DNA of 64,000 nucleotides from Actinomycetes bacterium (GTDB lineage: Bacteria > Actinomycetota > Acidimicrobiia > Acidimicrobiales > Bog-793). The notes beneath the pieces are model-generated. The model was not told the DNA's origin. It did no database searches and worked only from the letters and a program-made list of their open reading frames with translations. Shown here one piece after another: positions 10,048 to 20,778 of the stretch. The DNA is taken from contig JAJZBI010000008.1 in NCBI GenBank assembly GCA_021798985.1, positions 1-64,000 of the forward strand. The letters are read 5' to 3'. The first letter of the stretch is position 1; each line of letters opens with the position of its first letter. Made by a program: the position numbers and the translations under genes.

Positions 10048-10250
10048 GCGGCCGGCACCGGCGCCTTGGCGCCGGCCGGGCCGGCGAGGTGCACGCCGAG
10101 CTCGATGAGGGCGAGGCCGGCGCGGCGCCGCAGGTGGCGGGAGAGGCCGGCTCGTTGCGGCAGGACGCGAGCCGCCTGGGCGGTCGCCGCCTCGGCGGCG
10201 AGCTCGGCCTGGTGCTGGCGGGCCATGGCGATAGTGCGCTCGGGGTGCAT
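10044..10250 (-). CDS. Small coupled protein downstream of the ArsR-like regulator
   Basis: Encodes about 68 residues, or 69 from the GTG one codon earlier. It starts MHPERTIAMARQHQAEL, continues with an Ala-rich helical stretch, an Arg-rich patch (LSRHLRRRAG) and a short hydrophobic segment (LALIELGVHLAG). The ATG overlaps the regulator stop as TGATG, a strong sign of coupled translation. The final codons overlap the alr stop on the other strand. The function is unknown. The helical, basic-then-hydrophobic layout would suit a peripheral membrane or regulator-binding role, which is inference only. Confidence 0.6.
   Translation of the reverse strand: MHPERTIAMARQHQAELAAEAATAQAARVLPQRAGLSRHLRRRAGLALIELGVHLAGPAGAKAPVPAA
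10058..10075. terminator. GC-rich hairpin between convergent alr and the ArsR cassette
   Basis: CCGGCGCC and GGCGCCGG pair perfectly around a TT loop just after the alr stop. The site lies inside the last codons of the minus-strand small gene. There is no U-tract; it could terminate either direction. Confidence 0.35.
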
Positions 10251-10864
10251 CACGCCTCCTTTGGGGGCGGTGGGGCGATCGGGTAGCCGAAGACCAACAG
10301 CTCGACGGGAAGCGCCTCGGCCGGGCGGGACTCAGGGTCGTCCCGGCGCTCGGCGTAGCGGTCGCGCAGGAGTTCCACGAGCTCGTCGACTAGGCCGCCG
10401 AGCTCGTCTGGGGTCAGGAACATCACGAACTCGCTGTGGGTCGCGGCCTCCCGCCACGCCGGCGGATAGGCCGCCCGCGTCTCGGTCCAGTGCTGGTAGC
10501 GGGCGAGGTGGCGCTCGCTCATCAGCCGGGCGAGGGCCTGCGCGGCGACGGCGGTGTTGGGGTCGGCGTCCTCGTTGGAAAAGCTCATCCCCCGGGCACT
10601 CGTCCTCCAGGGCCGGGCGCGGCCCTTGCCGCCACCTGCCTCTTCGACAAAGCCGTACTGGGCGAGCTGGCGGAGGTGGAACGAGCAGGTCGTGGGGGAC
10701 TCACCGATGCGCTCGCCGACCTCGGTGGCCGTCATTGGGCCGTAGATGCCGAGCGCCTCGAGGAGGGCGAGGCGGACCGGGTGGCTGAGGGCCCGCATCG
10801 CCCGGGGGTCGGTGATGTGGGGGAGGGGCGGCGGCGGGGGACGCTCACCGGGCGGGGTGTCCAT
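10250..10864 (-). CDS. ArsR-family-like winged-helix transcriptional regulator
   Basis: It has 204 residues. A proline-rich start is followed by a winged HTH of the HTH_20/ArsR type at about residues 20-90: RAMRALSHPVRLALLEAL, then TATEVGERIGESPTTCSFHL and RQLAQYGFVEE. There is no metal-binding Cys motif, so metal sensing is not indicated. The C-terminal half (about 100-200) resembles the ligand/dimerisation region of uncharacterised actinobacterial regulators. It separates alr from udg, genes that with tsaE normally form one block. The ATG at 10862-10864 lies 13 nt after a TACAAT -10 box, so the mRNA is probably leaderless and autoregulated through the palindrome in that promoter. Confidence 0.8.
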   Translation of the reverse strand: MDTPPGERPPPPPLPHITDPRAMRALSHPVRLALLEALGIYGPMTATEVGERIGESPTTCSFHLRQLAQYGFVEEAGGGKGRARPWRTSARGMSFSNEDADPNTAVAAQALARLMSERHLARYQHWTETRAAYPPAWREAATHSEFVMFLTPDELGGLVDELVELLRDRYAERRDDPESRPAEALPVELLVFGYPIAPPPPKEA

Positions 10865-10871
10865 ATCCTCG

Positions 10872-10900
10872 ATTGTACTCTCTCGAGAGACAGTTGTCGA
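10872..10900 (-). promoter_or_regulatory. ArsR-like gene promoter with embedded palindromic operator
   Basis: On the minus strand, TCGACA (10900-10895) and TACAAT (10877-10872) have a 17-bp spacer. The spacer contains the perfect palindrome TCTCTCGAGAGA (10879-10890). CTCTCGAGA recurs at 10951-10959. A GTCGA-type element repeats at about 10896, 10910 and 10924. A repressor bound to the palindrome would block polymerase directly. Confidence 0.6.
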
Positions 10901-11047
10901 CATAGATCTGTCGAAAAGATCATGTCGAAAATTGATGCTTCGAGCATTTGCTCTCGAGATTTGCCCGTGACGACCCTCCCCGGGTGCTCGCCGAGCGCCG
11001 GGCGGCGGTGTCCCGGCTGGTCCCGGTGGGGGCGCGGTGTGCGGCGG

Positions 11048-11053
11048 TACCAT
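11048..11053 (+). promoter_or_regulatory. Leaderless -10 box for udg
   Basis: TACCAT begins exactly 12 nt before the udg GTG (11060), predicting transcription from the start codon itself. Confidence 0.45.
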
Positions 11054-11059
11054 CGCCCG

Positions 11060-11629
11060 GTGCCCACGCTCGACGAGCTCGCCGCGACCGTGCGGGGCTG
11101 CACCCGCTGCCGTCTGGCAGAGGGGCGCACCCAGACGGTCTTCGGCATGGGCGACCCGTGTGCCGACCTCGTCTTTATCGGCGAGGGCCCCGGCGCCGAG
11201 GAGGACCGCCAGGGCGTGCCCTTCGTCGGGCGATCTGGCCAGCTCCTCGACCGCCTGATCGGCGAGGAGCTCGGCATCACCCGCGACGCCGTCTACATCT
11301 GCAACGTCACCAAGTGCCGCCCGCCGAACAACCGGGACCCGCTTCCCGACGAGGTCGCGGCCTGCAGCCCCTACCTCGCCCAGCAGCTCGAGCTGATCGC
11401 TCCCAAGGTGATCGTCACCCTCGGCAACTTCGCCACGCGCGTGGTCCTTCGGACCAACGAGGGCATCACCAAGCTGCGCGGAGCCGTGCACGAGGCCGAC
11501 GGCCGCGTCGTGGTGCCGACCTTCCATCCCTCGGCGGCGCTGCGCGGCGGCGGGGCGGTGCTCACTGCGATGCGGGCCGACCTCGTGCGCGCCAAGCAGG
11601 CGCTCGGCGACGGCGCCGCGCGCCGATGA
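11060..11629 (+). CDS. udg: Family 4 uracil-DNA glycosylase (Fe-S)
   Basis: Removes uracil arising from cytosine deamination. It has 189 residues. The four cluster-binding cysteines are Cys14, Cys17, Cys86 and Cys102, in the C-x2-C and C-x15-C pattern of family 4. Active-site motif GEGPGAEEDRQGVPFVG lies at 41-57, NVTKCRPPNNRDP at 82-94 and the HPS motif at 156-158. A much longer frame is open upstream. GTG 11060 is chosen because it starts the conserved domain and sits 12 nt after TACCAT. It overlaps tsaE by ATGA. Confidence 0.93.
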   Translation: MPTLDELAATVRGCTRCRLAEGRTQTVFGMGDPCADLVFIGEGPGAEEDRQGVPFVGRSGQLLDRLIGEELGITRDAVYICNVTKCRPPNNRDPLPDEVAACSPYLAQQLELIAPKVIVTLGNFATRVVLRTNEGITKLRGAVHEADGRVVVPTFHPSAALRGGGAVLTAMRADLVRAKQALGDGAARR

Positions 11630-12153
11630 ACGACACCTTGCAGCTCGAGTCGTCCGTCGAGGTCGGGCGGTTGGTGCTGCTCAGCCCGTCGGCGGCGAGC
11701 ACCCGCGCGCTCGGCGCGCTGGTGGGCCGGCTGCTCGAGCCCGGCGAGGTGGTGCTGCTGTCGGGGGGACTTGGGGCCGGGAAGACGACCTTCACCAAGG
11801 GCCTCGTCGCGGCGCTCGGCTCGAGTGAGGAGGTGACGAGCCCGACCTTCACCTTGCTCCGCACCTACGCGAGCACCCCCGTCGTCGCCCACGTCGACTG
11901 CTGGCGCCTCGAGGACCTGAACGAGGTGGTCGACCTCGCCCTCGAGGAGGTGCTCGATGAAGGGGGGATCGTCGTCGTCGAGTGGGGCGAGGCGGCGGCG
12001 CCCCTCCTCGGCGCCGAGGCGCTGGTCGTGACGATCAGCGACCCGGGCGAGCTCTGCGGCTCGGCGCGCCGCGTCGAGCTCTGCGATCCGAGCGGCCGTT
12101 TTCGCGAACGCCTGGCGGCGCTCGCCCCGCGCCTTGCCAGGGTGGGGCGATGA
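11626..12153 (+). CDS. tsaE: tRNA t6A biosynthesis ATPase TsaE
   Basis: ATPase that acts with TsaB and TsaD to form N6-threonylcarbamoyladenosine on ANN-decoding tRNAs. It has 175 residues. The Walker A GGLGAGKTTFTKGL is at about 47-60, the switch-like TSPTFTLLRTY at about 75, and the Walker B-like HVDCWRLED near 85-95. It is coupled to udg and tsaB by ATGA overlaps at both ends. Confidence 0.94.
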   Translation: MNDTLQLESSVEVGRLVLLSPSAASTRALGALVGRLLEPGEVVLLSGGLGAGKTTFTKGLVAALGSSEEVTSPTFTLLRTYASTPVVAHVDCWRLEDLNEVVDLALEEVLDEGGIVVVEWGEAAAPLLGAEALVVTISDPGELCGSARRVELCDPSGRFRERLAALAPRLARVGR

Positions 12154-12887
12154 CCCTGGCTCGCGCCGGGCGCGCCGGCCTGGTCCTGCTCGCCATCGAA
12201 TCGGCGACCGTGGAGGTCGGCGCAGCGCTGTGGGGTGAGGACGGCCTGCTCGCCACGGCCTCGGAGCGCCCGGGCCGTCAGCACGCCGAGCGGCTGCACC
12301 CGTTGATCGCCGAGGTGCTCGACGTCGCCGGGCTGCGGCCGGAAGCGCTCGGCGCGCTGGCGGTCGACCGTGGGCCCGGCCTGTTCACCGGGCTGCGCGT
12401 GGGCATCGCCGCCGCCAAGGCGATCGCCTTCGGCCTTGGCCTGCCGCTGTATGGCCTGAACAGCACGGCCGTGCTGCGAGCGGCCGCGGGCGAGCGGCCG
12501 GGCGGCGTGGTGGCGGTCGTGGACCTGCGCCGTGGCGAGGTGGCGTGGTCGGCCGGGACCGGCCTCGAGCGGGGCAGCCCCGAGGCGCTCGCGGTGGCGC
12601 TGGCGGCGATGGCGGCGCCGCTCGTGCTGGTCGGGGACGGAGCGATCCGCCACGGCGCCGAGCTCGTCGAGCGCCTCGTCGCTGCCGGGTGCGCCGCCCC
12701 CGAGATCGCCGGGGACGAGCTCGCCGCGCCCCCCGTGGACGTGCTCGCCCGAGTGGGCTTCGCGGCGGCCGAGCGCGGCGAGGGGGGCGACCCCTTCGCG
12801 CTCGAGCCGGCGTATCTGCGCGAGGCGGACGTGAGGATCAACTGGACGACCCGTCACGACGAGGCGCGCCGGGCGGTGCAGGCGTAG
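12150..12887 (+). CDS. tsaB: tRNA t6A biosynthesis protein TsaB
   Basis: Inactive ASKHA-fold partner that dimerises with TsaD in the t6A complex. It has 245 residues. The phosphate-1-like LLAIESATVEVGAALW is at about 14-29 and the diagnostic VDRGPGLFTGLRVGIAAAKA follows near 70-90. The ATG overlaps the tsaE stop and its TAG overlaps the rimI GTG by one base. Confidence 0.93.
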   Translation: MTLARAGRAGLVLLAIESATVEVGAALWGEDGLLATASERPGRQHAERLHPLIAEVLDVAGLRPEALGALAVDRGPGLFTGLRVGIAAAKAIAFGLGLPLYGLNSTAVLRAAAGERPGGVVAVVDLRRGEVAWSAGTGLERGSPEALAVALAAMAAPLVLVGDGAIRHGAELVERLVAAGCAAPEIAGDELAAPPVDVLARVGFAAAERGEGGDPFALEPAYLREADVRINWTTRHDEARRAVQA

Positions 12888-13463
12888 TGGCCGTCCGCTT
12901 CCCCCACCTGCGCGGCGAGCCGACCGTGCCGCGCCCGCGGCCCGAGGCGGTCATCGAGATCGTGCCGATGCGCCGGCGCCACGTGCGCGCCGTGGTCGCC
13001 ATCGAGCAGGGGATCTTCCCCCGCCCGTGGTCCACGGGGCTGTATCTGAGCGAGCTCGCCCAGCCCGAGACGCGCGCCTACTTTGTCGCCCTCGCCGAAG
13101 GCGGGGTGATCGGCTACGTCGGCTCGATGATCGTCGCCGGCGAGGGCCACATCACCACGGTCGGAGTGGCGCCCGCCTGGCAGCGCCGCGGCGTCGCCAC
13201 GCGCCTGTTGCACCGCGTCGCCACCGAGGCCCGCGCGCGGGGCGCCGAGGCGCTGACCTTGGAGGTGCGGATGTCGAACCTCGGCGCCCAGTCGCTCTAT
13301 CGCGCCTTTGGCTTCGCCCCGGCCGGGGTGCGCAAGAACTACTACGCCGAGGTCAACGAGGACGGCCTGGTGATGTGGGCCCACGACGTCCACACCGACG
13401 CCTACCGCGAGCGCATCGACGCGCTGTTGGCCCGCGCCCTTCGACCGCCGAGCGGGGCGAGCG

Positions 13464-13471
<8 letters not shown>
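12887..13471 (+). CDS. rimI: Ribosomal protein S18 alanine N-acetyltransferase (RimI family)
   Basis: GNAT acetyltransferase of 194 residues, expected to acetylate the N-terminus of ribosomal protein S18. The acetyl-CoA loop VGVAPAWQRRGVATRLL is at about 102-118, followed by LTLEVRMSNLGAQSLYRAFGF and a conserved YYAEVNEDGLVMW near the end. GTG 12887 shares a base with the tsaB stop. The 30-residue N-terminal extension is not conserved, so a later start is possible. The 3' end overlaps tsaD by 8 nt. Confidence 0.88.
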
Positions 13472-16518
<3,047 letters not shown>

Positions 16519-16562
16519 CAGGCGACATCGCAGTGGCCGGGCAGGTCCCGGCGACCGAAGAG

Positions 16563-16592
16563 AGAGGGGGCGGGCGCGAGCCCGCCCCCTCT
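16563..16592 (+). terminator. groESL terminator hairpin
   Basis: AGAGGGGGCGGGC pairs perfectly over 13 bp with GCCCGCCCCCTCT around a GCGA (GNRA) tetraloop, 45 nt after the groEL stop. Only a weak T-run follows. It probably also serves the convergent regulator gene. Confidence 0.75.
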
Positions 16593-16671
16593 TGTCGCAT
16601 CGCAGCACCGCTCGCGGGATCGTCGCAGTGCTCGGTTCGCCGCCATGACGGACGATCGGCGCGCTCGAAGC

Positions 16672-17469
16672 TCAGGTGCTGCTGGCGCCATCTCCATGGG
16701 GGCGAGTCGTTCCCGTCGCGGGCTCCTGCTTGCGCGCGAGAGCGAGAAGGCTTCGGGTTGCCGCGGTGGCGAGCTCACTGTCGCCGGCGCGGATTGCATC
16801 CAGCACCAGGCGGTGCCCCGACAGCGCCTCGCGCCTCCAGCGTTCGGTCGACCGTACGGAATGGATGCGGGTGAACAGCGCCGCCTCGATGATGGGTTCC
16901 AGCTGAGAGAAGAACTCGTTGCCAGAGGCGTCAAGCATGGCGGCGTGAAAGCTCCGATCGGCCTCGGTGAACGACTCTGCATCACTGATCGACTGTTCCA
17001 TCGCTGCGAGCGCGACCTCCATTCGGCCAAGGTCGGCATCGCTTCTGCGCTCGGCGGCGTAGCCGGCGGCCGTTGGTTCGACGGCGAGACGGAACTCCGC
17101 GAGCGAGTCGAGAAAGCGCTGTTTGGGTTGGGTTTCGTAGTGCCAGCGCAACAGGTCAGGGTCGAGCAGATTCCACGCCGACCGCTCGGTCACGAACGTC
17201 CCGGTCCCCTGGAGCGCATCGACGAGCCCCTTGGAGGCGAGTACCTTCAGCGCCTCGCGGAGGGCTGTCCTGCCGAAGCGCAGCTCGTGCTCGAGCCGGG
17301 GGAGATCGATGAGCTGGCCGGCTGCGAGCCCCCCGCTCACGATGCGCTGGCCCAGTGCGTTGACTGCGGCAGCATGTGAGCCACGACCCCGAAAGCCTCG
17401 CCGCGGCGCGCCAGGTGCCACGCGAGCGGCCGCGTTGGCTTCATGGGGAGATGACCTGCCCTGCGTCAT
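16672..17469 (-). CDS. GntR/FCD-family transcriptional regulator (DgoR-like)
   Basis: It has 265 residues. After a basic N-terminal stretch, a GntR winged HTH occupies about 30-100 (LGQRIVSGGLAAGQLIDLPR, FGRTALREALKVLASKGLV, TGTFVTERSAWNLLDPDLL). An FCD ligand domain follows at about 105-245 with metal-type residues in EFRLAVEPTAAGYAA and DRSFHAAML. The phrase WNLLDPDLLRWHYE just after the wing is typical of galactonate repressor DgoR and relatives. It is divergent from an operon containing D-galactonate dehydratase, so a sugar-acid-responsive repressor of that operon is the natural inference. Confidence 0.85.
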   Translation of the reverse strand: MTQGRSSPHEANAAARVAPGAPRRGFRGRGSHAAAVNALGQRIVSGGLAAGQLIDLPRLEHELRFGRTALREALKVLASKGLVDALQGTGTFVTERSAWNLLDPDLLRWHYETQPKQRFLDSLAEFRLAVEPTAAGYAAERRSDADLGRMEVALAAMEQSISDAESFTEADRSFHAAMLDASGNEFFSQLEPIIEAALFTRIHSVRSTERWRREALSGHRLVLDAIRAGDSELATAATRSLLALARKQEPATGTTRPHGDGASST

Positions 17470-17478
17470 GAGACGCTA

Positions 17479-17484
17479 ATCGTA
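17479..17484 (-). promoter_or_regulatory. -10 box of the GntR regulator gene
   Basis: On the minus strand TACGAT begins 15 nt before the regulator ATG, giving a leader of about 3 nt. It overlaps a TACTAG motif (17483-17488) that recurs in the divergent promoter, consistent with autoregulation. Confidence 0.35.
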
Positions 17485-17559
17485 CTAGGCCGCCCTCGCT
17501 CTCCTTGCGTTGATCTCCTCGCCTCCAAAGAGCAGCAGGCCAGCTCCATCGGGCGCGCT

Positions 17560-17593
17560 TGCAGACGTCTTACTAGACCGTTAATCTGATTAC
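17560..17593 (+). promoter_or_regulatory. Promoter and probable operator of the galactonate cluster
   Basis: TTGCAG (17560-17565) and TAATCT (17583-17588) have a 17-bp spacer. TACTAG (17572-17577) sits in the spacer and the palindrome TAATCTGATTA (17583-17593) covers the -10. The 304-nt gap 17470-17773 otherwise holds a leader of about 180 nt with two small hairpins: CGGGTG/CACCCG at 17714-17727 and GGCCGCA/TGCGGCC at 17732-17754. The second lies just before the ribosome binding site AAGGAGGGG. Confidence 0.55.
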
Positions 17594-17773
17594 CGCCCTC
17601 GACGGACGAGCGTCGGTGGCACGGGGGTGGGGGGCTCGGTCGCGTGGTGATGCGCCAACGGGCGTGGTGCCCATGCTCCGGCGAGACTCGGCGCCGCTGG
17701 CTCGCGCGCGATGCGGGTGCACACCCGTTTCGGCCGCAGATGAGCGATGCGGCCACGACAAGGAGGGGAAGCC

Positions 17774-18805
17774 ATGCACGCCAACTCTGGACGCAGCCGC
17801 ACGCTGCTGCGTCGAGCACTTCGCCTGGGGGCGAGCGCCGGCGCACTCGGAGCGCTCGCCTGGTCTGTCTCGCCGACAGCGAGCTCGGGCGCTGCGACTG
17901 CGGTGAAGCACCCGACCTTCGTCTATCTGCAGACGGATGGATCGCAGTCCTACTTCGTTCTCGAGGGCGACGGCGCCAAGGCCGAGGCATCCAAGCTCGG
18001 CGCCACCGTCAAGGTTGAGAACGAGTCGAGCAGCTCCTCGACGACGATCAGCGACATCCAGACTGGGATCGCGGATCATGTCAACGGCTTCATCGTCGTG
18101 GCGCCAGCAGCGTCGTTGGGGCCGCGCATGGTGAGCCTCGCGAACGCAGCGCACGTGCCGATCATGGCGTCGGACAACGGCTTTGCCGGCAGCAACAACA
18201 AGCAGGTGCCTTTCGTGGGCATTGACGCCGCACAGTTCGGCGCCAACTCCGGCAAGTTGATGATGAACTTCTACAAAGCGCTGAAGTGGAAGAGCAGCAA
18301 CAGCTACATGTTGCTCATTACGAATCCGGCGCTGCCCACGATCGTCCAGCGCACGACGGCCGAACAGAAGGCAGCGATCGCCGCGGGCTTTCCAAAGAGT
18401 CACATCATCGACGTGCCGACGACCGACAACACCACCGAGCAGGCATACACGAACACCGGCCCGGTCAAGACGGCCCACCCCCAGGCTCAGCACTGGCTAG
18501 TGACGGGCGGCAACGACGACGTCGCCTTCGGTGCGGCCAAGGCGCTTGTGGCGGCGGGTGTTAAGCCGCAGAACATCGACGCGGTCGGACTCGGTGGCGA
18601 TCTCGCTTGCCAGATCTGGGCCAAGGGCGCACCGAACGTCGGCTTCCGTGGGACCAACTACATCTACCCGAACGCCATCGGGGCGACTGCGGTGAAGGAG
18701 CTGTACAACAACGTGGTGCACCACGCGGCCTTTCCTCGCAATACCTACGTCTCCCCGATCCGCATGACGAGGGCAACCCTCCACAAGGTCGACAAGGCCT
18801 GCTGA
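17774..18805 (+). CDS. Sugar ABC transporter substrate-binding protein (AraF-like)
   Basis: Periplasmic-binding-protein type 1 fold, 343 residues. A basic, hydrophobic signal sequence covers about 1-40 (LLRRALRLGASAGALGALAW). The body parallels L-arabinose-binding protein AraF: AQKAAI-type helix AEQKAAIAAGFPKSHIIDVP, then AHPQAQHWLVTGGNDDVAFG, equivalent to the AraF HPEVKHWLIVGMND region. AraF also binds D-galactose and D-fucose, which fits the galactonate dehydratase downstream. ATG 17774 has an AAGGAGGGG ribosome site; the frame opens nine codons earlier. A large stem-loop follows the gene. Confidence 0.88.
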   Translation: MHANSGRSRTLLRRALRLGASAGALGALAWSVSPTASSGAATAVKHPTFVYLQTDGSQSYFVLEGDGAKAEASKLGATVKVENESSSSSTTISDIQTGIADHVNGFIVVAPAASLGPRMVSLANAAHVPIMASDNGFAGSNNKQVPFVGIDAAQFGANSGKLMMNFYKALKWKSSNSYMLLITNPALPTIVQRTTAEQKAAIAAGFPKSHIIDVPTTDNTTEQAYTNTGPVKTAHPQAQHWLVTGGNDDVAFGAAKALVAAGVKPQNIDAVGLGGDLACQIWAKGAPNVGFRGTNYIYPNAIGATAVKELYNNVVHHAAFPRNTYVSPIRMTRATLHKVDKAC

Positions 18806-18825
18806 CCGGTCTTCGAGGAGTCCGT

Positions 18826-18868
18826 CGACCGCCGTCGTCCTGATGATCGATCCGGGCGACGGCGGTCG
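18826..18868 (+). other. Intercistronic stem-loop between binding protein and permease
   Basis: CGACCGCCGTCG and CGACGGCGGTCG form a perfect 12-bp stem with a 19-nt loop, 20 nt after the binding-protein stop. There is no strong U-tract. A partial terminator or 3' stabiliser that keeps binding-protein mRNA in excess over permease mRNA is the usual role of such elements. Confidence 0.6.
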
Positions 18869-18906
18869 TCTTGCCAGGCAATGCTGCGCCGGAGGAGAAC
18901 GCATTG

Positions 18907-20013
18907 ATGTCAACGCTTGCTGAAGCAGGAAAGCACAACGGTGATATCGTCGCCCCGGACCCTCAGGCGTCGGCGCTTGATTCCCGCAGACGGCTCACCG
19001 GCACCCTGTCTCGTGACGTCCTGATCGATATCGCGCTGGTCGTCGCGCTCGGACTGCTCATGGCGATCTTTGGCGTGGCGAGTTCTGGCAAGGAGTTCCT
19101 CGGAACGAATATCGTCGCCATCTTTGACTCAGGTGCGATTCTCGGCGTCGTTGCCGTCGGCGAGGTCATCGTGATGATCGCTGGTGCGCTCGATATCTCG
19201 GTTGGATCCAACGCGGGGCTCGTGACCGCGGCCGTCGCCGAGGTCATGCTCCATCAGCGGAACGATCTCCCCCTCGCGATCGTCGTGGGCCTCCTTGTTG
19301 GCGCTCTCGCGGGGGCAATCAATGGTCTTGCGGTGGCGTACCTTCGCGTCAACGCCGTCATCGCGACGCTCGCCACATATTCGGCCTTCCTCGGCGCAGC
19401 CTTGCTGGTCACGAACGGCAATCAAGTCGGTGTCGTGAGCAGCTTCCTGGCGACCCTCGGGACGGGGTCGGCGGCCTCTGTCCCGTATCTCGTCTTCATC
19501 CTCGTGGTCGTCGTCGCGATTGCGATGTTCGCGATGCGGTCCACGCTGGCCGGGCACCGCGTCTATGCGGTCGGGGGTGGCCCGACCGCGTCGCGGCTCG
19601 CCGGTATTCGCGTCCAGCGCTACCTTCTCGGCGTCTTCGTGGTGAGCGGCCTGTGCGCAGCGGTCGCAGGGGTCATGCTGGTTGGCCAGACGGGCACGGC
19701 ACAGCCCACCGAGGGCAGTGTCGGCCTTGAGCTGACGGCGATCACCGCAGTGCTGCTCGGCGGCACCGGGCTGACCGGCGGAACCGGGACCGTGCTTGGC
19801 GCGGTCTTGGGTGTGCTTGTCTTGTCGACGCTGGACAATGGTTTGCTCTTGATTGGTGTGCCGTCGTTCTGGCAGGAAGTGGCGACCGGCGGGTTGCTGC
19901 TTGTTGCGGTCCTGCTCCAGGACGTGGGCGGACATCGGGCCCGCTGGCGCGCGGTTCGAGCGGCGAGGCGGAGAGCCGCGCGCTCGGGTGCAGCGATGGC
20001 GGTACGGCCGTGA
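18907..20013 (+). CDS. Sugar ABC transporter permease (RbsC/AraH family)
   Basis: Inner-membrane subunit of 368 residues with about eight to ten hydrophobic segments. A polar N-terminal arm of about 40 residues precedes the first segment (DIALVVALGLLMAIFGV). Family motifs are VAVGEVIVMIAGALDISVG, GLLVGALAGAINGLAVAYLRVNAVIATLAT and LGGTGLTGGTGTVLGAVLGV. ATG 18907 is preceded by GGAGGAG at 18892-18898. Its stop overlaps the ATPase start (GTGA). Only one permease gene is present, as in RbsC-type homodimeric transporters. Confidence 0.92.
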   Translation: MSTLAEAGKHNGDIVAPDPQASALDSRRRLTGTLSRDVLIDIALVVALGLLMAIFGVASSGKEFLGTNIVAIFDSGAILGVVAVGEVIVMIAGALDISVGSNAGLVTAAVAEVMLHQRNDLPLAIVVGLLVGALAGAINGLAVAYLRVNAVIATLATYSAFLGAALLVTNGNQVGVVSSFLATLGTGSAASVPYLVFILVVVVAIAMFAMRSTLAGHRVYAVGGGPTASRLAGIRVQRYLLGVFVVSGLCAAVAGVMLVGQTGTAQPTEGSVGLELTAITAVLLGGTGLTGGTGTVLGAVLGVLVLSTLDNGLLLIGVPSFWQEVATGGLLLVAVLLQDVGGHRARWRAVRAARRRAARSGAAMAVRP

Positions 20014-20777
20014 GCGGGTTCGCTGGCGAGCCGTCGGTGGTCGTCGCTCGCCTCGCGGCTGCGCATTTGTCAAAGCGCTACGGGCATGTTGCCGCGCTCA
20101 ACGACGTGTCGGTCGAGTTCCGCCCGGGTTTGACCGGGATCATCGGCGACAACGGCGCCGGAAAGTCGACGCTGCTCAAGATCTTCAGCGGTGTTGAGGT
20201 GCCAGATGAGGGCGCGGTGCTGATCGACGGCGAGCCCGTATTGCTCGACTCGGCCCGTGCCTCGCGCCGTGTAGGGATTGAGTCGCTCTATCAGGACCTT
20301 GCACTTGTCGAGACAATGTCGATTGCCCACAATATCTTTCTCGGTCGTGAGATCACCCACCGAATCGCCGGCCTGCGCCTGATCGATCGGCGCAAGATGC
20401 GTCAGGTCGCCGACGAGGCGCTCACCAAGGTGCGCATCGCCATGCCCTCCTCCCGAACGGGCGTGCGTCAGCTGAGCGGCGGACAGCGCCAGGCGGTCGC
20501 CTTGGCGCGGGCGATGCGCTTTGGCGCTCGGGTCGTCCTGCTCGACGAGCCGACTGCCGCCCTCGGACCACGCGAAACCGCGGCCGTGCTTGGGATTGTG
20601 CGCGACATGGCCGATCGTGGCGAGACCGTCGTCATGGTCGGTCACAACCTTCCCCAGATGCTGGAGCTTGCCGACAACCTGCTCGTCATGCGCGCAGGGC
20701 GCGTGGTAGCGACCCCGGATCCGAGGACGACAACCTTGCGCGACCTGACGGAGTTCATGGTGGGTTCCCTTGACTGA
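20010..20777 (+). CDS. Sugar ABC transporter ATPase (single-domain)
   Basis: Energises the importer. It has 255 residues with one nucleotide-binding domain: Walker A GDNGAGKST, Q-loop ESLYQDLALVETMSIAHNIF, signature LSGGQRQAVALARAM, Walker B VVLLDEPTAALG and H-loop VGHN. Relatives for ribose and arabinose (RbsA, AraG) are double-length, so this is a half-size form that must homodimerise, like FrcA-type ATPases. GTG 20010 overlaps the permease stop. Confidence 0.92.
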   Translation: MSGFAGEPSVVVARLAAAHLSKRYGHVAALNDVSVEFRPGLTGIIGDNGAGKSTLLKIFSGVEVPDEGAVLIDGEPVLLDSARASRRVGIESLYQDLALVETMSIAHNIFLGREITHRIAGLRLIDRRKMRQVADEALTKVRIAMPSSRTGVRQLSGGQRQAVALARAMRFGARVVLLDEPTAALGPRETAAVLGIVRDMADRGETVVMVGHNLPQMLELADNLLVMRAGRVVATPDPRTTTLRDLTEFMVGSLD

Positions 20778-20778
20778 C

